Part shown: positions 18,806 to 27,703 of the stretch, piece after piece
How positions within the stretch are numbered: the first letter of the stretch is position 1
How the letters are laid out: every line of letters starts with the position of its first letter
From: Shimia sagamensis
GTDB taxonomy: Bacteria > Pseudomonadota > Alphaproteobacteria > Rhodobacterales > Rhodobacteraceae
Length of the DNA: 64,000 nt
Direction: 5' to 3'
NCBI RefSeq assembly: GCF_900182745.1
Contig: NZ_FXTY01000011.1
Span: 40,695 to 104,694, forward strand
The notes under the pieces: model-generated
The model's input: only the letters and a program-made list of their open reading frames with translations
Told to the model about the DNA's origin: nothing
The model's database searches: none
Translations under genes and position numbers: made by a program

Positions 18806-18874
18806 TGCAAACCGTTGCAAACGCCATGCAAACGAGAGTATGAATTGCAAACAACTCTCACACCGTTTGCAAAC
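18806..18874. promoter_or_regulatory. Five TGCAAAC repeats, candidate integrase arm sites
   Basis: TGCAAAC occurs at 18806, 18816, 18827, 18846 and 18868, all in the same orientation and spaced 10-22 bp, between dusA and the integrase start. Two further copies lie near the opposite end (32071 and 32083). Short direct repeats at both ends of an element are the usual layout of arm-type integrase binding sites. They may also control the int promoter. Confidence 0.6.
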
Positions 18875-18889
18875 ACAGGAATCGTCTGC

Positions 18890-19924
18890 ATGGCTTCGAT
18901 CTATAAATCACGGGACAAATGGACCGCGCAAGTAAACTTGGACGGAAAGCGTCGATCCAAAACATTTGACCGCAAGCGCGATGCGGAACGATGGGCGCGG
19001 CAAGAGGAAGCGCAACAAGACACCACAGGCACCGTCATGTCGTCTGTTGCCGACCTGCGCTTTAACGACATCATTGAAGCCTACCTGGATGAATTTGGCG
19101 ATCAGGCCAGCCGATCCAAACTAGGCACGATCCGTCACATATCGGAACTGATTGGCAGGACTCCCCTGCCCGATCTGACATCGGCACGGATACGCGAATT
19201 TGCAAAGATGCGGAAAGCCGAGCGCGCTGGACCTGCAACGATAGGTCAAGACCTGACTTACATCCACACGATCCTGAAAATGGGCGGCGCGATTGCGGAT
19301 GTGGACACAGATGCCGCGCTTGGGGCTTACACAAAAGCCCGCGCGATCCTGAATGCCTCTGGCGCGGTGGCGAGGCCCAAGGAACGCGACAGACGCCCGA
19401 CAGACGCCGAGCTGGTGGCCTTGCGCGATCAATGGGCCAAGCGCCGCCGTGTCGTGCCGATGTGGGATGTGACGCGCTTTGCCATCGCAACTGCCATGCG
19501 CCTGAGTGAGATCACACGCCTGACATGGGACGATCTGGACGTGGAAGGCCGCATGATCTGGATACGGGACCGAAAGCACCCACGCGCCAAAATCGGCAAT
19601 GATCAAAATATTCCGCTCTTAAATGGTCCCGTTGTGATCGACGGTGAGACAGTGGACCCGCTTGCGATCATCCAAAGCCAGCACCGAACCGATCCCGAAA
19701 TATTCCCGCACGACCCCCGCACGATCAGCACCACATTCACGCGCGGCGTGGCGTCGTGCGGTATCTCTGACCTGAGATTTCACGATCTGCGTCATGATGG
19801 TGTGTCGCGTTTGTTTGAGGCTGGTTTCCAGATCGAACAAGTCTCGCTGGTATCGGGACACCAAGACTGGGCGCAACTGCGCAGATACACCAATTTGCGC
19901 GGCGAGGATTTGCACCATGTCTGA
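18890..19924 (+). CDS. int: Tyrosine-type site-specific integrase
   Basis: A 344-residue recombinase. The N-terminus (SIYKSRDKWTAQVNLDGKRRSKTFDRK) is an arm-binding AP2-like domain, followed by a SAM-like core-binding domain. Catalytic residues are visible: Arg in AMRLSEITRLTW, Lys in RDRKHPRAKIG, HDLRHDG for the His-x-x-Arg pair, SGHQDW for the second His, and the nucleophile in RRYTNL. The start at 18890 (MASIYK) was chosen over the longer frame, which runs through the TGCAAAC repeats. It is placed at the dusA junction as in other dusA-integrated elements. Confidence 0.92.
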   Translation: MASIYKSRDKWTAQVNLDGKRRSKTFDRKRDAERWARQEEAQQDTTGTVMSSVADLRFNDIIEAYLDEFGDQASRSKLGTIRHISELIGRTPLPDLTSARIREFAKMRKAERAGPATIGQDLTYIHTILKMGGAIADVDTDAALGAYTKARAILNASGAVARPKERDRRPTDAELVALRDQWAKRRRVVPMWDVTRFAIATAMRLSEITRLTWDDLDVEGRMIWIRDRKHPRAKIGNDQNIPLLNGPVVIDGETVDPLAIIQSQHRTDPEIFPHDPRTISTTFTRGVASCGISDLRFHDLRHDGVSRLFEAGFQIEQVSLVSGHQDWAQLRRYTNLRGEDLHHV

Positions 19925-20354
19925 GCCGATTGTTTGGGGTCCGGTTTCGTGGCTTATCGAACCGATTGACCTTGAGTCAGATTGGTACAAAGCGGCGATG
20001 GAAAAGCGGACATATGATTTAGGTTTTTCCGATTTTTCCGAATTGGCCGAGGCCGAACATGTAAGCAATCGAGCCAGTGACGGTGACGAAATGGCGGCGG
20101 TAGCCATGCCCTACATCGAATGGAAACGCACCCGCGTCATGCAAGCACGGAAAGCTGCGGGCGGGAAGCGACGCGGCAAGTGGGATCATGTGCGTGGCGA
20201 TGCTTTGGAGATTGCAAAGCAGGTACGGGCCGCACGTCCTGATCTGAAAGCGTCCAGTGTGGCGGGAGTTGTGATGGATCGTTTGGCAGACGAACACGCC
20301 GAGATTCCCGCCAGAACAACGATCATGGGTTGGATGAAAGATTTTGACGGTTAG
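19917..20354 (+). CDS. Unknown element protein downstream of integrase
   Basis: A 145-residue protein whose start overlaps the integrase stop by 8 bases. The second half, from KWDHVRGDALEIAKQVRAARPDLKASS, is mostly helical and basic, with a final IPARTTIMGWMKDF that could be a DNA-binding or helix-turn-helix end. No family recognised. Its place behind int suggests a regulatory or recombination-related role, but this is inference only. Confidence 0.65.
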   Translation: MSEPIVWGPVSWLIEPIDLESDWYKAAMEKRTYDLGFSDFSELAEAEHVSNRASDGDEMAAVAMPYIEWKRTRVMQARKAAGGKRRGKWDHVRGDALEIAKQVRAARPDLKASSVAGVVMDRLADEHAEIPARTTIMGWMKDFDG

Positions 20355-20425
20355 CGCCGCTAGTCGGCAGACTCGTGAAAAAATGTGCTTACTAAAAGTC
20401 TCCATCAAACACGATGGAGAATCAA

Positions 20426-20779
20426 ATGCCCGAACCCAAATACATGACGCCCCAAGGGGCAGACCTGCCCGACTTTGCGGATGGAACCCACGAGGCTTGG
20501 CAACAACTGGACGTTCAAGCCCGCGCCGATCTGCTTTTGCAGGGTGTTCCGTTTCCGTCCGAAACAGCAACCGAAACCCGATGCCGCCTGAAACGGGACA
20601 TGGGTCTTTATGACGATGACGATCTGTGCGCCTTGCTGGACAAGAGCCACGACACCTTAGCCCGTATGCGCGTCAAAGGCACAGGCCCGACACCGATCCG
20701 TGTGGTGCGCGAAATCTTCTATGACCGAGAGGACGTACACGATTGGATCAAACGTCACCGCGACGGGGTGGCGGCGTGA
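20426..20779 (+). CDS. AlpA/excisionase-like helix-turn-helix protein
   Basis: A 117-residue protein. Its C-terminal half (DDDLCALLDKSHDTLARMRVKGTGPTPIRVVREIFYDREDVHDWIKR) has the layout of a MerR-like AlpA/Xis DNA-binding domain: a helix-turn-helix, a wing with Gly-Pro, and a closing VHDWI helix. Such proteins activate or act as directionality factors for satellite and prophage integrases. GGAGA at 20416-20420 supports the start at 20426 rather than 20414. Confidence 0.72.
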   Translation: MPEPKYMTPQGADLPDFADGTHEAWQQLDVQARADLLLQGVPFPSETATETRCRLKRDMGLYDDDDLCALLDKSHDTLARMRVKGTGPTPIRVVREIFYDREDVHDWIKRHRDGVAA

Positions 20780-20946
20780 GTTGTGCGCCTTGTGCGATCT
20801 GCAAGCCCCCCCCTTCAGCCTCGACCTCGGGTGTCATGCGAAAGTCCGCACCGCAAAGGCCACTATCGACGACGGCAGAAGTGTATCGGGACTTGAAGCC
20901 AAAGCGGCCATTGCGGACGACCCGCAAAGTTTACCCTGACGTTTGA
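20776..20946 (+). CDS. Possible small cysteine-motif protein
   Basis: A 56-residue frame starting at a GTG that overlaps the preceding stop by four bases, a pattern repeated in this element. The N-terminus is SCAPCAICKPP, three Cys residues suitable for metal binding, and the rest is basic. It is too short for family assignment; the region could simply be the leader of the replication gene. Confidence 0.35.
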   Translation: MSCAPCAICKPPPSASTSGVMRKSAPQRPLSTTAEVYRDLKPKRPLRTTRKVYPDV

Positions 20947-21125
20947 GGTGAAACGATACGGAAAAACAATCTGTAACAGGTTGTGCGGAACCGTCCGTAC
21001 TTTCCTGCCTCAACAGCACCAACTTCGCGCAAACTGATCCTTTGGTGCGATACGACCCGCAGAGCGATGGGGCACCTGCGGGCCGTGAAATTGTAGCCCC
21101 CGCACGACTACAAAGGATCAATCCA

Positions 21126-23453
21126 ATGAATATACCGTCAAAAACGACCGCACAAGGTCTGCACCAATGGGCTTTGTCAGCAGGATTCTGTGACACAATC
21201 CCCGTCATTCCAGCAGGTGCGACGTTACACCCCGAGTCCCGCGTTGATCCCCGCCACTGCGGCAAGGTGCCGGGGCTGTACTATGAAGGCGGATGGCATG
21301 CGTCAGCGGGTTGGCCTGAATATCAGATGGATAATGCGCTTGCGGACCGATGGGACAGGCTGGGGGCCAATGTCGGTTTGAAGATGGGAACGACCTACTG
21401 CGCGTTGGATGTGGACATCCTGGACGACGTTACGGCACAGGCCGTGCGGACCCTGCTGGCACAGATGCGCGTGACAGCGCCTGTCCGCGTCGGCAAAGCC
21501 CCTAAGTTTCTGATGCTTTTCAAGGTGCAGGGTGACGCGGTGATGCGCCGCCAGTATCCGCTAAAAAACGGTGACGTCGAAGCCATGGTGGAAGTGATGG
21601 GGCAGTCACGCAAGAACCGCCCAACACAAGCTGTGATACTGGGAACGCACCCTGAAGGTCACACCTACACTTGGGAGTCACCGATCAGCGATGCGACACT
21701 GCCGACACTCACACAGGTCCAGATGGACAACTTGGTTGAAGCTGTTTTGCAGGTCTGTGTCGAACGAGGCTGGGAACGCGGTCGGCCCAGTGCTGGCGGT
21801 AGCAACGGTGATGGCCGCACGTCCGATCTAGGCAACCCAATGGACGACACGTTGGTTGCGGACGTTCTGCGGTATGTACCCAACGACAATCGGTCATGGG
21901 ACGACTGGATCAGGATCGGTCTGTGTCTGCGCACGGTCCTTGGGTTTGATGACGGATGGCCCTTCTTTTGGGAATGGTCCAGTCGGTCGAGTAAATTCGA
22001 TCCGGCATTCACGGAACAGAAATGGGCCAACTTTGAACCGGACGGATCACTGTCGTTTGGGACGCTGGTGCATGAGGCGCGAGAGGCCGGCTTACCGGAA
22101 GAAATCAGCCGCCGTGTGACGACAGACAGCGACTTTCGCAAGGCCGCTGCCGCAGGTATGCCGATCGAGGCACCCGCGCTGCCCATACTGCCGTCAGACA
22201 CCACACCAGCCGCACCACGGGTGCAACCGCCCCCCCTCGCATTTGAAGACGGCACGTTCACGTACCGTGGCGACGGTACGTTGCACCCCAACACAAACAA
22301 TGTGTTCCTGTATCTGAAAAATCAGGAACCCTGGAACAACGTCTTTGCGTTCGATGCGTTCCGGGGCGAAGCGGTTGTAAAGATACCCTATCCGGGTGAA
22401 GTGCAGACCCTACCACATCCACGACCGCTGGAAGATGCCGATTACAGGTCTATTCACGCAATGATGCAGCAAACCGGACTATGGCCCGCGACCATATCCA
22501 AACTGACCGTCATGGATGCTGTGGATCGCTTGTGCGACGCCAACAGCGAAGAACCCGTGCAAAACTATCTGAACAATCTGCCTTCATTCATGCCGATGGG
22601 TCTGCTGGACAATTGGCTGTTTCTGTATCTGGGTGTCGAACGCACAGGTGACGCCCTCACGGACGAATACATCCGTCAGGTGGGTCGATGCTGGATGGTA
22701 GGAGCCGTGGCACGGGCGTTTGAACCTGGATGCCAGATGGATAATGCGCTGATCCTTGAGGGACCGCAGGGTGTCGGTAAGTCGTCAGCATTGCGGACCC
22801 TACTGCCAGATCCCGAATGGTTTGGTGACGCCCTGCCCGATTTCCACAGCAAGGATTCGTCAGAGTACATGAACGGCCTGTGGATCATCGAAATGTCAGA
22901 ACTGACTAACGTGATCAAATCTGAGGTCGAAGACATGCGCAAGTTTATGACGCGACGAGTTGAGAAGTATCGCCCTAGCTACGGGCGCAAGGATATCCGC
23001 AGACCGCGCCGCGCCGTGCTTGCTGGATCAACCAATCGCGACGACTACCTGAAGGACGTTGACGGCGAACGTCGGTTCTGGCCCGTCGTTGTGGGGCAGA
23101 TCGACTTGGAAGGGCTGAAAGCGAACCGTGACCCGCTTTGGAAGGAAACCTACGACGCCTATCAACGCGGTGAGCGTTGGCACATGGACCCGATTGTGGC
23201 TGGTTACGCCAAGATGCTACAGCAAGAACGTGTCGAAGATGATCCGTGGGAACCAAAGATCGTACCCATCGTTCGTGATTTAAACGAAGTTTCACCGCAA
23301 TTCATAGCGGATCAAATGGGCATCCCACTAGAAAACTGGAACCAATCCACGTCGCGTAGGATCACAAGGATACTGAAGCGGTTGGGATTTGAACGTGCGG
23401 GTCGCTTCAAGACCGCTGCACAACGTGATGTTTCACGATACGTTCGAAAGTAG
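21126..23453 (+). CDS. Replication protein: primase-polymerase-like N-terminus plus VapE-type helicase
   Basis: A 775-residue protein. The first about 200 residues resemble an archaeo-eukaryotic primase/prim-pol domain (TTYCALDVDILDD provides the acidic pair), followed by a PriCT-like linker with NRSWDDWIRIGLCL. The C-terminal part is a virulence-associated-protein-E ATPase: Walker A GPQGVGKSS at about 546, Walker B-like LWIIEMSEL at about 586, and an arginine-finger region in DVDGERRFWPVVV. This architecture is the standard autonomous-replication protein of phage satellites and small prophages. The start at 21126 follows AAAGGA. Direct repeats begin at its last codon. Confidence 0.88.
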   Translation: MNIPSKTTAQGLHQWALSAGFCDTIPVIPAGATLHPESRVDPRHCGKVPGLYYEGGWHASAGWPEYQMDNALADRWDRLGANVGLKMGTTYCALDVDILDDVTAQAVRTLLAQMRVTAPVRVGKAPKFLMLFKVQGDAVMRRQYPLKNGDVEAMVEVMGQSRKNRPTQAVILGTHPEGHTYTWESPISDATLPTLTQVQMDNLVEAVLQVCVERGWERGRPSAGGSNGDGRTSDLGNPMDDTLVADVLRYVPNDNRSWDDWIRIGLCLRTVLGFDDGWPFFWEWSSRSSKFDPAFTEQKWANFEPDGSLSFGTLVHEAREAGLPEEISRRVTTDSDFRKAAAAGMPIEAPALPILPSDTTPAAPRVQPPPLAFEDGTFTYRGDGTLHPNTNNVFLYLKNQEPWNNVFAFDAFRGEAVVKIPYPGEVQTLPHPRPLEDADYRSIHAMMQQTGLWPATISKLTVMDAVDRLCDANSEEPVQNYLNNLPSFMPMGLLDNWLFLYLGVERTGDALTDEYIRQVGRCWMVGAVARAFEPGCQMDNALILEGPQGVGKSSALRTLLPDPEWFGDALPDFHSKDSSEYMNGLWIIEMSELTNVIKSEVEDMRKFMTRRVEKYRPSYGRKDIRRPRRAVLAGSTNRDDYLKDVDGERRFWPVVVGQIDLEGLKANRDPLWKETYDAYQRGERWHMDPIVAGYAKMLQQERVEDDPWEPKIVPIVRDLNEVSPQFIADQMGIPLENWNQSTSRRITRILKRLGFERAGRFKTAAQRDVSRYVRK

Positions 23454-23661
23454 TTGCCCAGTTTCCCATGCAGTTGCCCATGCAGTTGCCCACGAAAACC
23501 CCTTATTTATATACCTATAGTTACCATTATGGGCTAATGGGACATAATTATTGGTATAAGAGGTTAAGTAAAAAAGGGGGGGTATGTATGTGGGTAGTGA
23601 GAGGGCTTATGGGAGCTATATGGAATCAAGTTGCCCAGTTGCCCAGTTGCCCAGTTGCCCA
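23453..23661. repeat. GTTGCCCA iterons flanking an AT-rich segment, candidate replication origin
   Basis: The octamer GTTGCCCA occurs at 23453, 23473 and 23485 (with a degenerate GTTTCCCA at 23461) and as four perfect tandem copies at 23630-23661, all in one orientation. Between them, about 23499-23580 is rich in A and T. Iterons flanking an AT-rich block directly after a primase/helicase gene is the arrangement known for satellite origins such as those of SaPIs. A frame read across this region (23468-23695) is judged non-coding. Confidence 0.72.
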
Positions 23662-24041
23662 CGGCAAACGCAAATATCGCCACAGAGCAACTTGAACCAT
23701 TCATTTTATAAAATGAACGACTGTTTGCGTTTCGACGGCGACGGTTCACTGCATTGCCAAGCATGGAACACTTGCCATCCGACATAGTCCGTCAGATGAC
23801 GGCAGCCCGTTCAATGCAACTTATTCTGTGAACTGCACCGACGGCATTTAGGCGCAGGTCTTTGCGAAGTCGGGAAACCGGCACATTCCTGCCGTTCACC
23901 GAGGGGTCAAGTCGCTGCCGTCGCAGCCTGCATTGCTGACATTGGCTTCCGACCAACTGAAAGTTGGTGGGTGAAGGAAATCAGATCGTTGATTGTAGGG
24001 GCGCTTACACACCGTAAGAGCAGTCGATTCAGGCTACTTCT
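23662..24041. other. Gap between origin candidate and reverse transcriptase; possible structured RNA
   Basis: No credible gene in 380 bp. Several short inverted repeats are visible, the clearest being ACCAACT (23952-23958) and AGTTGGT (23962-23968) around a GAA loop. The strand downstream of a reverse transcriptase is one place where an RT-associated non-coding RNA can lie, but nothing here identifies one. Confidence 0.4.
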
Positions 24042-25739
24042 TTAATAGTCGCCAGATTGGTGTCCCGCTTCTGCAACCCCGCGAAGGTTTTCAAGGTGTT
24101 TTCGAACCTCCTCCATGTTTCTTTTGCGTCTTGTACTTCTGTTGCCAACTTCACTGGAGGACGTATTTATGTTCCGCTTGGGGTCATAAAAAACAACATT
24201 GCGAGACGACATGGCCTTAAAAAGTGGTTTTTTCAGAAGCTTGTTGTGATCGACCATCCAGCCGTGACGGTACGCTTCATATGCCAGCAACCAAGTCCAA
24301 TCTGACTTCACGCTATCTTCTGAAATCTTGCCTTCCCAGACCTTGGTAGGAAGCTTGCCGATACAGAGTCCCTTGGACTTCATGTCGAGTAGGATCAGCG
24401 CGATTGCCGCAGACTCCACATCCGCAAGCAGTTCTTTAATAGACCTGATGTCAACGGGACGTTTCATGCCGCGCAAGGTGTAAAGCAACCAAATTGCCTC
24501 GTAGTGATGCCCTTTTTCCAAAGCTACTTTCACCAGATAGATGAACCTAGAGCCGATTCGCTTGGCCGACAGAGCGTTAGTCCGGTTCTGGACATCCAAT
24601 ACAACACGACAAATGCGATCCATGGCACCAGGAGCAACCACAGCCGCTTTGATGAGAAACGACTCCACCAAGGGCATATCCACTGCCTTGATTGCAGCAC
24701 CTTCAACAACGGATAGTGCGTAGATTACCACCGATGCCGTAGGGTTTTGAGATTGGAGAATAAGGGTAAGTTCAAGAAACTCGCGCAGTCGGGACCCAGC
24801 AAGACTACCACTACGGTGAGACAAAAAGGCTTTCATCTCAGAAATCCACGCACTCTCACGTTCACCAACAATTCGATCTATTGAAGTTTTGCTGCCGTTG
24901 ATATCCAAGCCATACTCTCTGTAGAGTCCACTGATGGCTGAAAGCACTGTTTCCGCCCCCTCAAGGGTGCCAATTCCAACCATCCAGTCATCCTGCAAAC
25001 GGTCGATATTGTCCTTGTCCGAATTTGGAAATCGCGCAGAGTAACTTTGATCTATTCGAGCAGAGATCGTCTCAGCGATAATTCTGGAGGTTTCAGGACC
25101 AACTGGAATTCCAACAGTCTGATTCCGATTACATGAACGAACCAACAAATCGAGCCGATCTGCAAATGACCCTTTGTATGCATTCAGGTTTCGTTTCACC
25201 CGTTCCTTGCCATAGGCCGCCCAAGCAATTGAATGTGTGTATATGGATGGATAGAAGCGAGTAATGTCGGTGGTTATAACCCAGTCAGATGTAGCCTGAA
25301 GGTAGGATTTCTTAGCCTCGTGAAGAGCAAAGTTTATCCCCTTGATGGCTCGTTCGTAATCATTGCCGACACGGATTTCATCGACCGAGTATGTTTGTCG
25401 AGATAGCCACCTCTGCACTGACCTCCAATTAGCACCGACCTCCCGTGCCAGCAGCGCTTGCGGCAGAGGATGAGTGATGTGTATCTCTCGCCTTTCATAC
25501 CCACGCTTGGGCTTGGAGAGTTTTTCTGCTTCTGCATCACCAAGCTTGTACGTGTACGCCCCGCTTCGTTTTTTCCCGCCCGGCAATTCGTCCGACAACT
25601 TTAACATCCGGAAAACACCGGCTTTCTCCCAGTCTTGAAGAATGTCATCCACTTGCTCACCGAAGTCCTGCGTAGTGAAGACAGACGGAAGCTCTTTGGG
25701 AAAGTATCCTTTTGTCAGGAGTGCTTTATGAATTTTCAT
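24042..25739 (-). CDS. Reverse transcriptase of the Abi/defence (unknown-group) type
   Basis: A 565-residue protein. RT motifs are in order: motif A VITTDITRFYPSIYTHSIAW (catalytic Asp about 158), motif B GIPVGPETSRIIAE (about 210), and motif C RLQDDWMVG with the Asp pair at about 250-251; the usual aromatic residue of the YxDD box is Leu. After about residue 300 there is no RNase H, maturase or endonuclease domain, only an apparently all-helical region, as in Abi-type and DRT anti-phage RTs. It is the only gene of the element's middle on the minus strand. ATG 25739 follows AAGG; the longer frame to 25781 relies on TTG. Defence role is inferred. Confidence 0.82.
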   Translation of the reverse strand: MKIHKALLTKGYFPKELPSVFTTQDFGEQVDDILQDWEKAGVFRMLKLSDELPGGKKRSGAYTYKLGDAEAEKLSKPKRGYERREIHITHPLPQALLAREVGANWRSVQRWLSRQTYSVDEIRVGNDYERAIKGINFALHEAKKSYLQATSDWVITTDITRFYPSIYTHSIAWAAYGKERVKRNLNAYKGSFADRLDLLVRSCNRNQTVGIPVGPETSRIIAETISARIDQSYSARFPNSDKDNIDRLQDDWMVGIGTLEGAETVLSAISGLYREYGLDINGSKTSIDRIVGERESAWISEMKAFLSHRSGSLAGSRLREFLELTLILQSQNPTASVVIYALSVVEGAAIKAVDMPLVESFLIKAAVVAPGAMDRICRVVLDVQNRTNALSAKRIGSRFIYLVKVALEKGHHYEAIWLLYTLRGMKRPVDIRSIKELLADVESAAIALILLDMKSKGLCIGKLPTKVWEGKISEDSVKSDWTWLLAYEAYRHGWMVDHNKLLKKPLFKAMSSRNVVFYDPKRNINTSSSEVGNRSTRRKRNMEEVRKHLENLRGVAEAGHQSGDY

Positions 25740-25855
25740 TGAACCTTGACTGCCCGGAGAGTTCTTAAAGTATTGATGCAAGTGAAATTCTTAGCACAAC
25801 ACGTAACGGATGATTAGAAAATTATCGAGTCGCCTCTTAATAACGATCTGTTTTG

Positions 25856-26122
25856 ATGTTCTCGTTGCGACACCACGCCCCTACACCTCAATGCTATTGC
25901 CCGCTCCGTGACGACGACGGCACGCTGCGTTGCGTTTGCCTCTGCAAGACGGACTGTCTCGCCTGGGGGAGGGTATGCTCTAGGACGTATTGGGGGGCCG
26001 CACCGCGCAGGGTCGTGAATCTCTGCGAAACTTGTCAAAAATCAGCCTATGTTGTCCGCACAGTGGGGTGCTATAATACCCCATCCCGCGCCCGCCCCGG
26101 CACGGACAGCGCAGCCATTTAG
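25856..26122 (+). CDS. Possible cysteine-rich small protein
   Basis: An 88-residue frame with many Cys residues (CYCPLRDDDGTLRCVCLCKTDC and LCETCQKS), compatible with zinc binding. It is the first plus-strand frame after the divergent reverse transcriptase gene and ends 10 bp before the next start. A competing minus-strand frame (25814-26038) overlaps it. No family recognised. Confidence 0.4.
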   Translation: MFSLRHHAPTPQCYCPLRDDDGTLRCVCLCKTDCLAWGRVCSRTYWGAAPRRVVNLCETCQKSAYVVRTVGCYNTPSRARPGTDSAAI

Positions 26123-26132
26123 AGCGAAACAG

Positions 26133-26414
26133 ATGGAAACAGACCCGATCAAATCACTTCAGGTGGCAAATATGATTCGTTACGCCAGACGACAGATCTC
26201 GATCCTGACGGGCTGTTCCACGACCTACAAAAGACCTTCGCTTGATCAGCACATCATCCGCAGCGCAGGCGTGACGATCCAAGTCGATATGGACAGCCGG
26301 TCCGCAAACGACCTAGTGCGTCAATTCCGCGCTGAGGCCGCGACACAGGGAGTTTTTTATGAGCCGCCGCAGACCGCCGCAAAACGTCCGCAAGAAACCA
26401 CCGCCGACAGATGA
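26133..26414 (+). CDS. Small element protein of unknown function
   Basis: A 93-residue protein starting METDPIKSLQVANMIRYARR. The middle GVTIQVDMDSRSANDLVRQFRAEAA is amphipathic; the end is Pro/Gln-rich. It is coupled to the next gene by an ATGA overlap at 26411-26414, which supports it being translated. An upstream in-frame extension to 26049 lacks a ribosome site. No family recognised. Confidence 0.55.
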   Translation: METDPIKSLQVANMIRYARRQISILTGCSTTYKRPSLDQHIIRSAGVTIQVDMDSRSANDLVRQFRAEAATQGVFYEPPQTAAKRPQETTADR

Positions 26415-26644
26415 TTGACCCAAGACAAAGGCTGTGGACGGGCGTGATGCTGACCGCGATTAAAGACGCAGTAAATTCGTCCGAGTCGTTGGAACGAACG
26501 CTTGCCCGATCTTGGCTGTTGAACGGGACCGACTTTGGCTACGTCGCATCGTTGGCCGGCTTCGATCCCGATGCCATCCGTCGGCAAATTTTCCTCCTGC
26601 GCGATCGAGGATGGACCAAGACTGACATTAGCGTATTACGCTAA
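26411..26644 (+). CDS. Small element protein, possible helix-turn-helix
   Basis: A 77-residue, mostly helical protein beginning MIDPRQRLWTGVML. The segment DFGYVASLAGFDPDAIRRQI resembles a helix-turn-helix of the kind seen in small phage regulators or terminase small subunits, but the resemblance is weak. It overlaps the previous gene by ATGA. Confidence 0.58.
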   Translation: MIDPRQRLWTGVMLTAIKDAVNSSESLERTLARSWLLNGTDFGYVASLAGFDPDAIRRQIFLLRDRGWTKTDISVLR

Positions 26645-26732
26645 CGTATTACGTTTAAACGATTTTTGATATTCGAATCATCTACTCCCTGCTACTCTCG
26701 CTCTACCAGAAACTTGGACGGGGCGAACGCAT

Positions 26733-27284
26733 ATGACCATCACAGTACGATCAGCCCCGACGCACAGTCGCAAGCTGGTGAAATCTTCCCCCTACATCCG
26801 GCGACAGATCGCACAGGCATCGAAGGCTGAAGAAAAGGCCGTACCTGGCGCAACCGCCGAACGCGAACGCCTGACCGCGAAATTCGGCAAAGACATCCGC
26901 GACGTGGAAGCCGCGATAGGCCAAACCCGTGCCGTTGCATCCGACATGGACCGCACCAACATCATCCTGCGCACCGGCAAGCAACTGCCCGACGCTGGCC
27001 CAGTCAGCCGACTGGCAAACCTCGCTATCCGGCTGGGTGCCAAGATTGACCCCGACCTGCCCGCGACCGTCGCAGAACGCGCCACCAGCGCCGCAGACGC
27101 CGCCGAAACCCGCATGGACAATGCCGATGCCGAACTGCGGTCTACGGCGCTTTTGGCGCAACTATCGGCGCACCTGCCCGCCGTGGACTTCGACATCAAA
27201 TCCCCTCGCGTGGCTGGTATCCGGCGCGACTATTTGAGTGCCACCCAGATCGCCGCCGACCGCCGAAAAGGACAATCCAAATGA
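26733..27284 (+). CDS. Unknown helical protein upstream of the capsid gene
   Basis: A 183-residue protein, Ala-rich and strongly helical, with a basic N-terminus and likely coiled-coil stretches (for example EERERLTAKFGKDIRDVE-like spacing around residues 42-62). It is the first gene after an 88-bp gap, so an internal promoter may lie at 26645-26732. ATGA couples it to the next gene. Its position in the capsid operon fits a morphogenesis factor, but no family was recognised. Confidence 0.65.
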   Translation: MTITVRSAPTHSRKLVKSSPYIRRQIAQASKAEEKAVPGATAERERLTAKFGKDIRDVEAAIGQTRAVASDMDRTNIILRTGKQLPDAGPVSRLANLAIRLGAKIDPDLPATVAERATSAADAAETRMDNADAELRSTALLAQLSAHLPAVDFDIKSPRVAGIRRDYLSATQIAADRRKGQSK

Positions 27285-27703
27285 CGAACCCCTTCACCAG
27301 CGGAAATAACAACCCTGCCGATCAGCTTCATGTGGACGGTCGCCAGATCACCGGAGTCGGTGGTGGTGCCAGTCCAAATTCGGTGATCTATGACCCAGCC
27401 ACCAAGGCGGTGAACCCAGCGGGAGTCGCGCTTGTTCAAGACCTGATGAAACAGGTCCAGCAGCGCGAAGACGCGCTGATCAAACGCTTTGAAGACCGTG
27501 AAAAGATGCTCTTGCGCGTGGTCGCAAAAGCAGTCGGCAAGCGTCTGGAACCCATCGAAGCTGCGCTGGATGTCACCCGCGCCGAAGTCGCCGACGCCAT
27601 CCAGACCGCTGCCACTGGTTTTTTTGATGATGATCCCGCCCCGACCGTCGAAGACCTCAAGCGGATGCACGCCCAGCACAAAAAGGACATGAAAGATGCC
27701 TAA
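27281..27703 (+). CDS. Coiled-coil protein before the capsid gene, possible scaffold-like factor
   Basis: A 140-residue protein with a disordered N-terminus, a long helix around QDLMKQVQQREDALIKRFED and a charged C-terminal helix ending HKKDMKDA. Size, helical content and placement directly before the major capsid gene resemble a scaffolding protein; the assignment rests only on that. Its 3' end overlaps the capsid start by 8 bases. Confidence 0.6.
   Translation: MTNPFTSGNNNPADQLHVDGRQITGVGGGASPNSVIYDPATKAVNPAGVALVQDLMKQVQQREDALIKRFEDREKMLLRVVAKAVGKRLEPIEAALDVTRAEVADAIQTAATGFFDDDPAPTVEDLKRMHAQHKKDMKDA

Noticed and set aside
23468..23695. Frame across the iteron region as a small gene.
   Set aside because: Its sequence is dictated by the octamer repeats and an AT-rich block; there is no ribosome site or plausible protein profile.
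24042..25739. Interpretation of the reverse transcriptase as a group II intron protein or retron.
   Set aside because: No maturase or endonuclease domain was seen, no intron boundaries were recognised, and no msr/msd-type inverted-repeat RNA was found immediately upstream.
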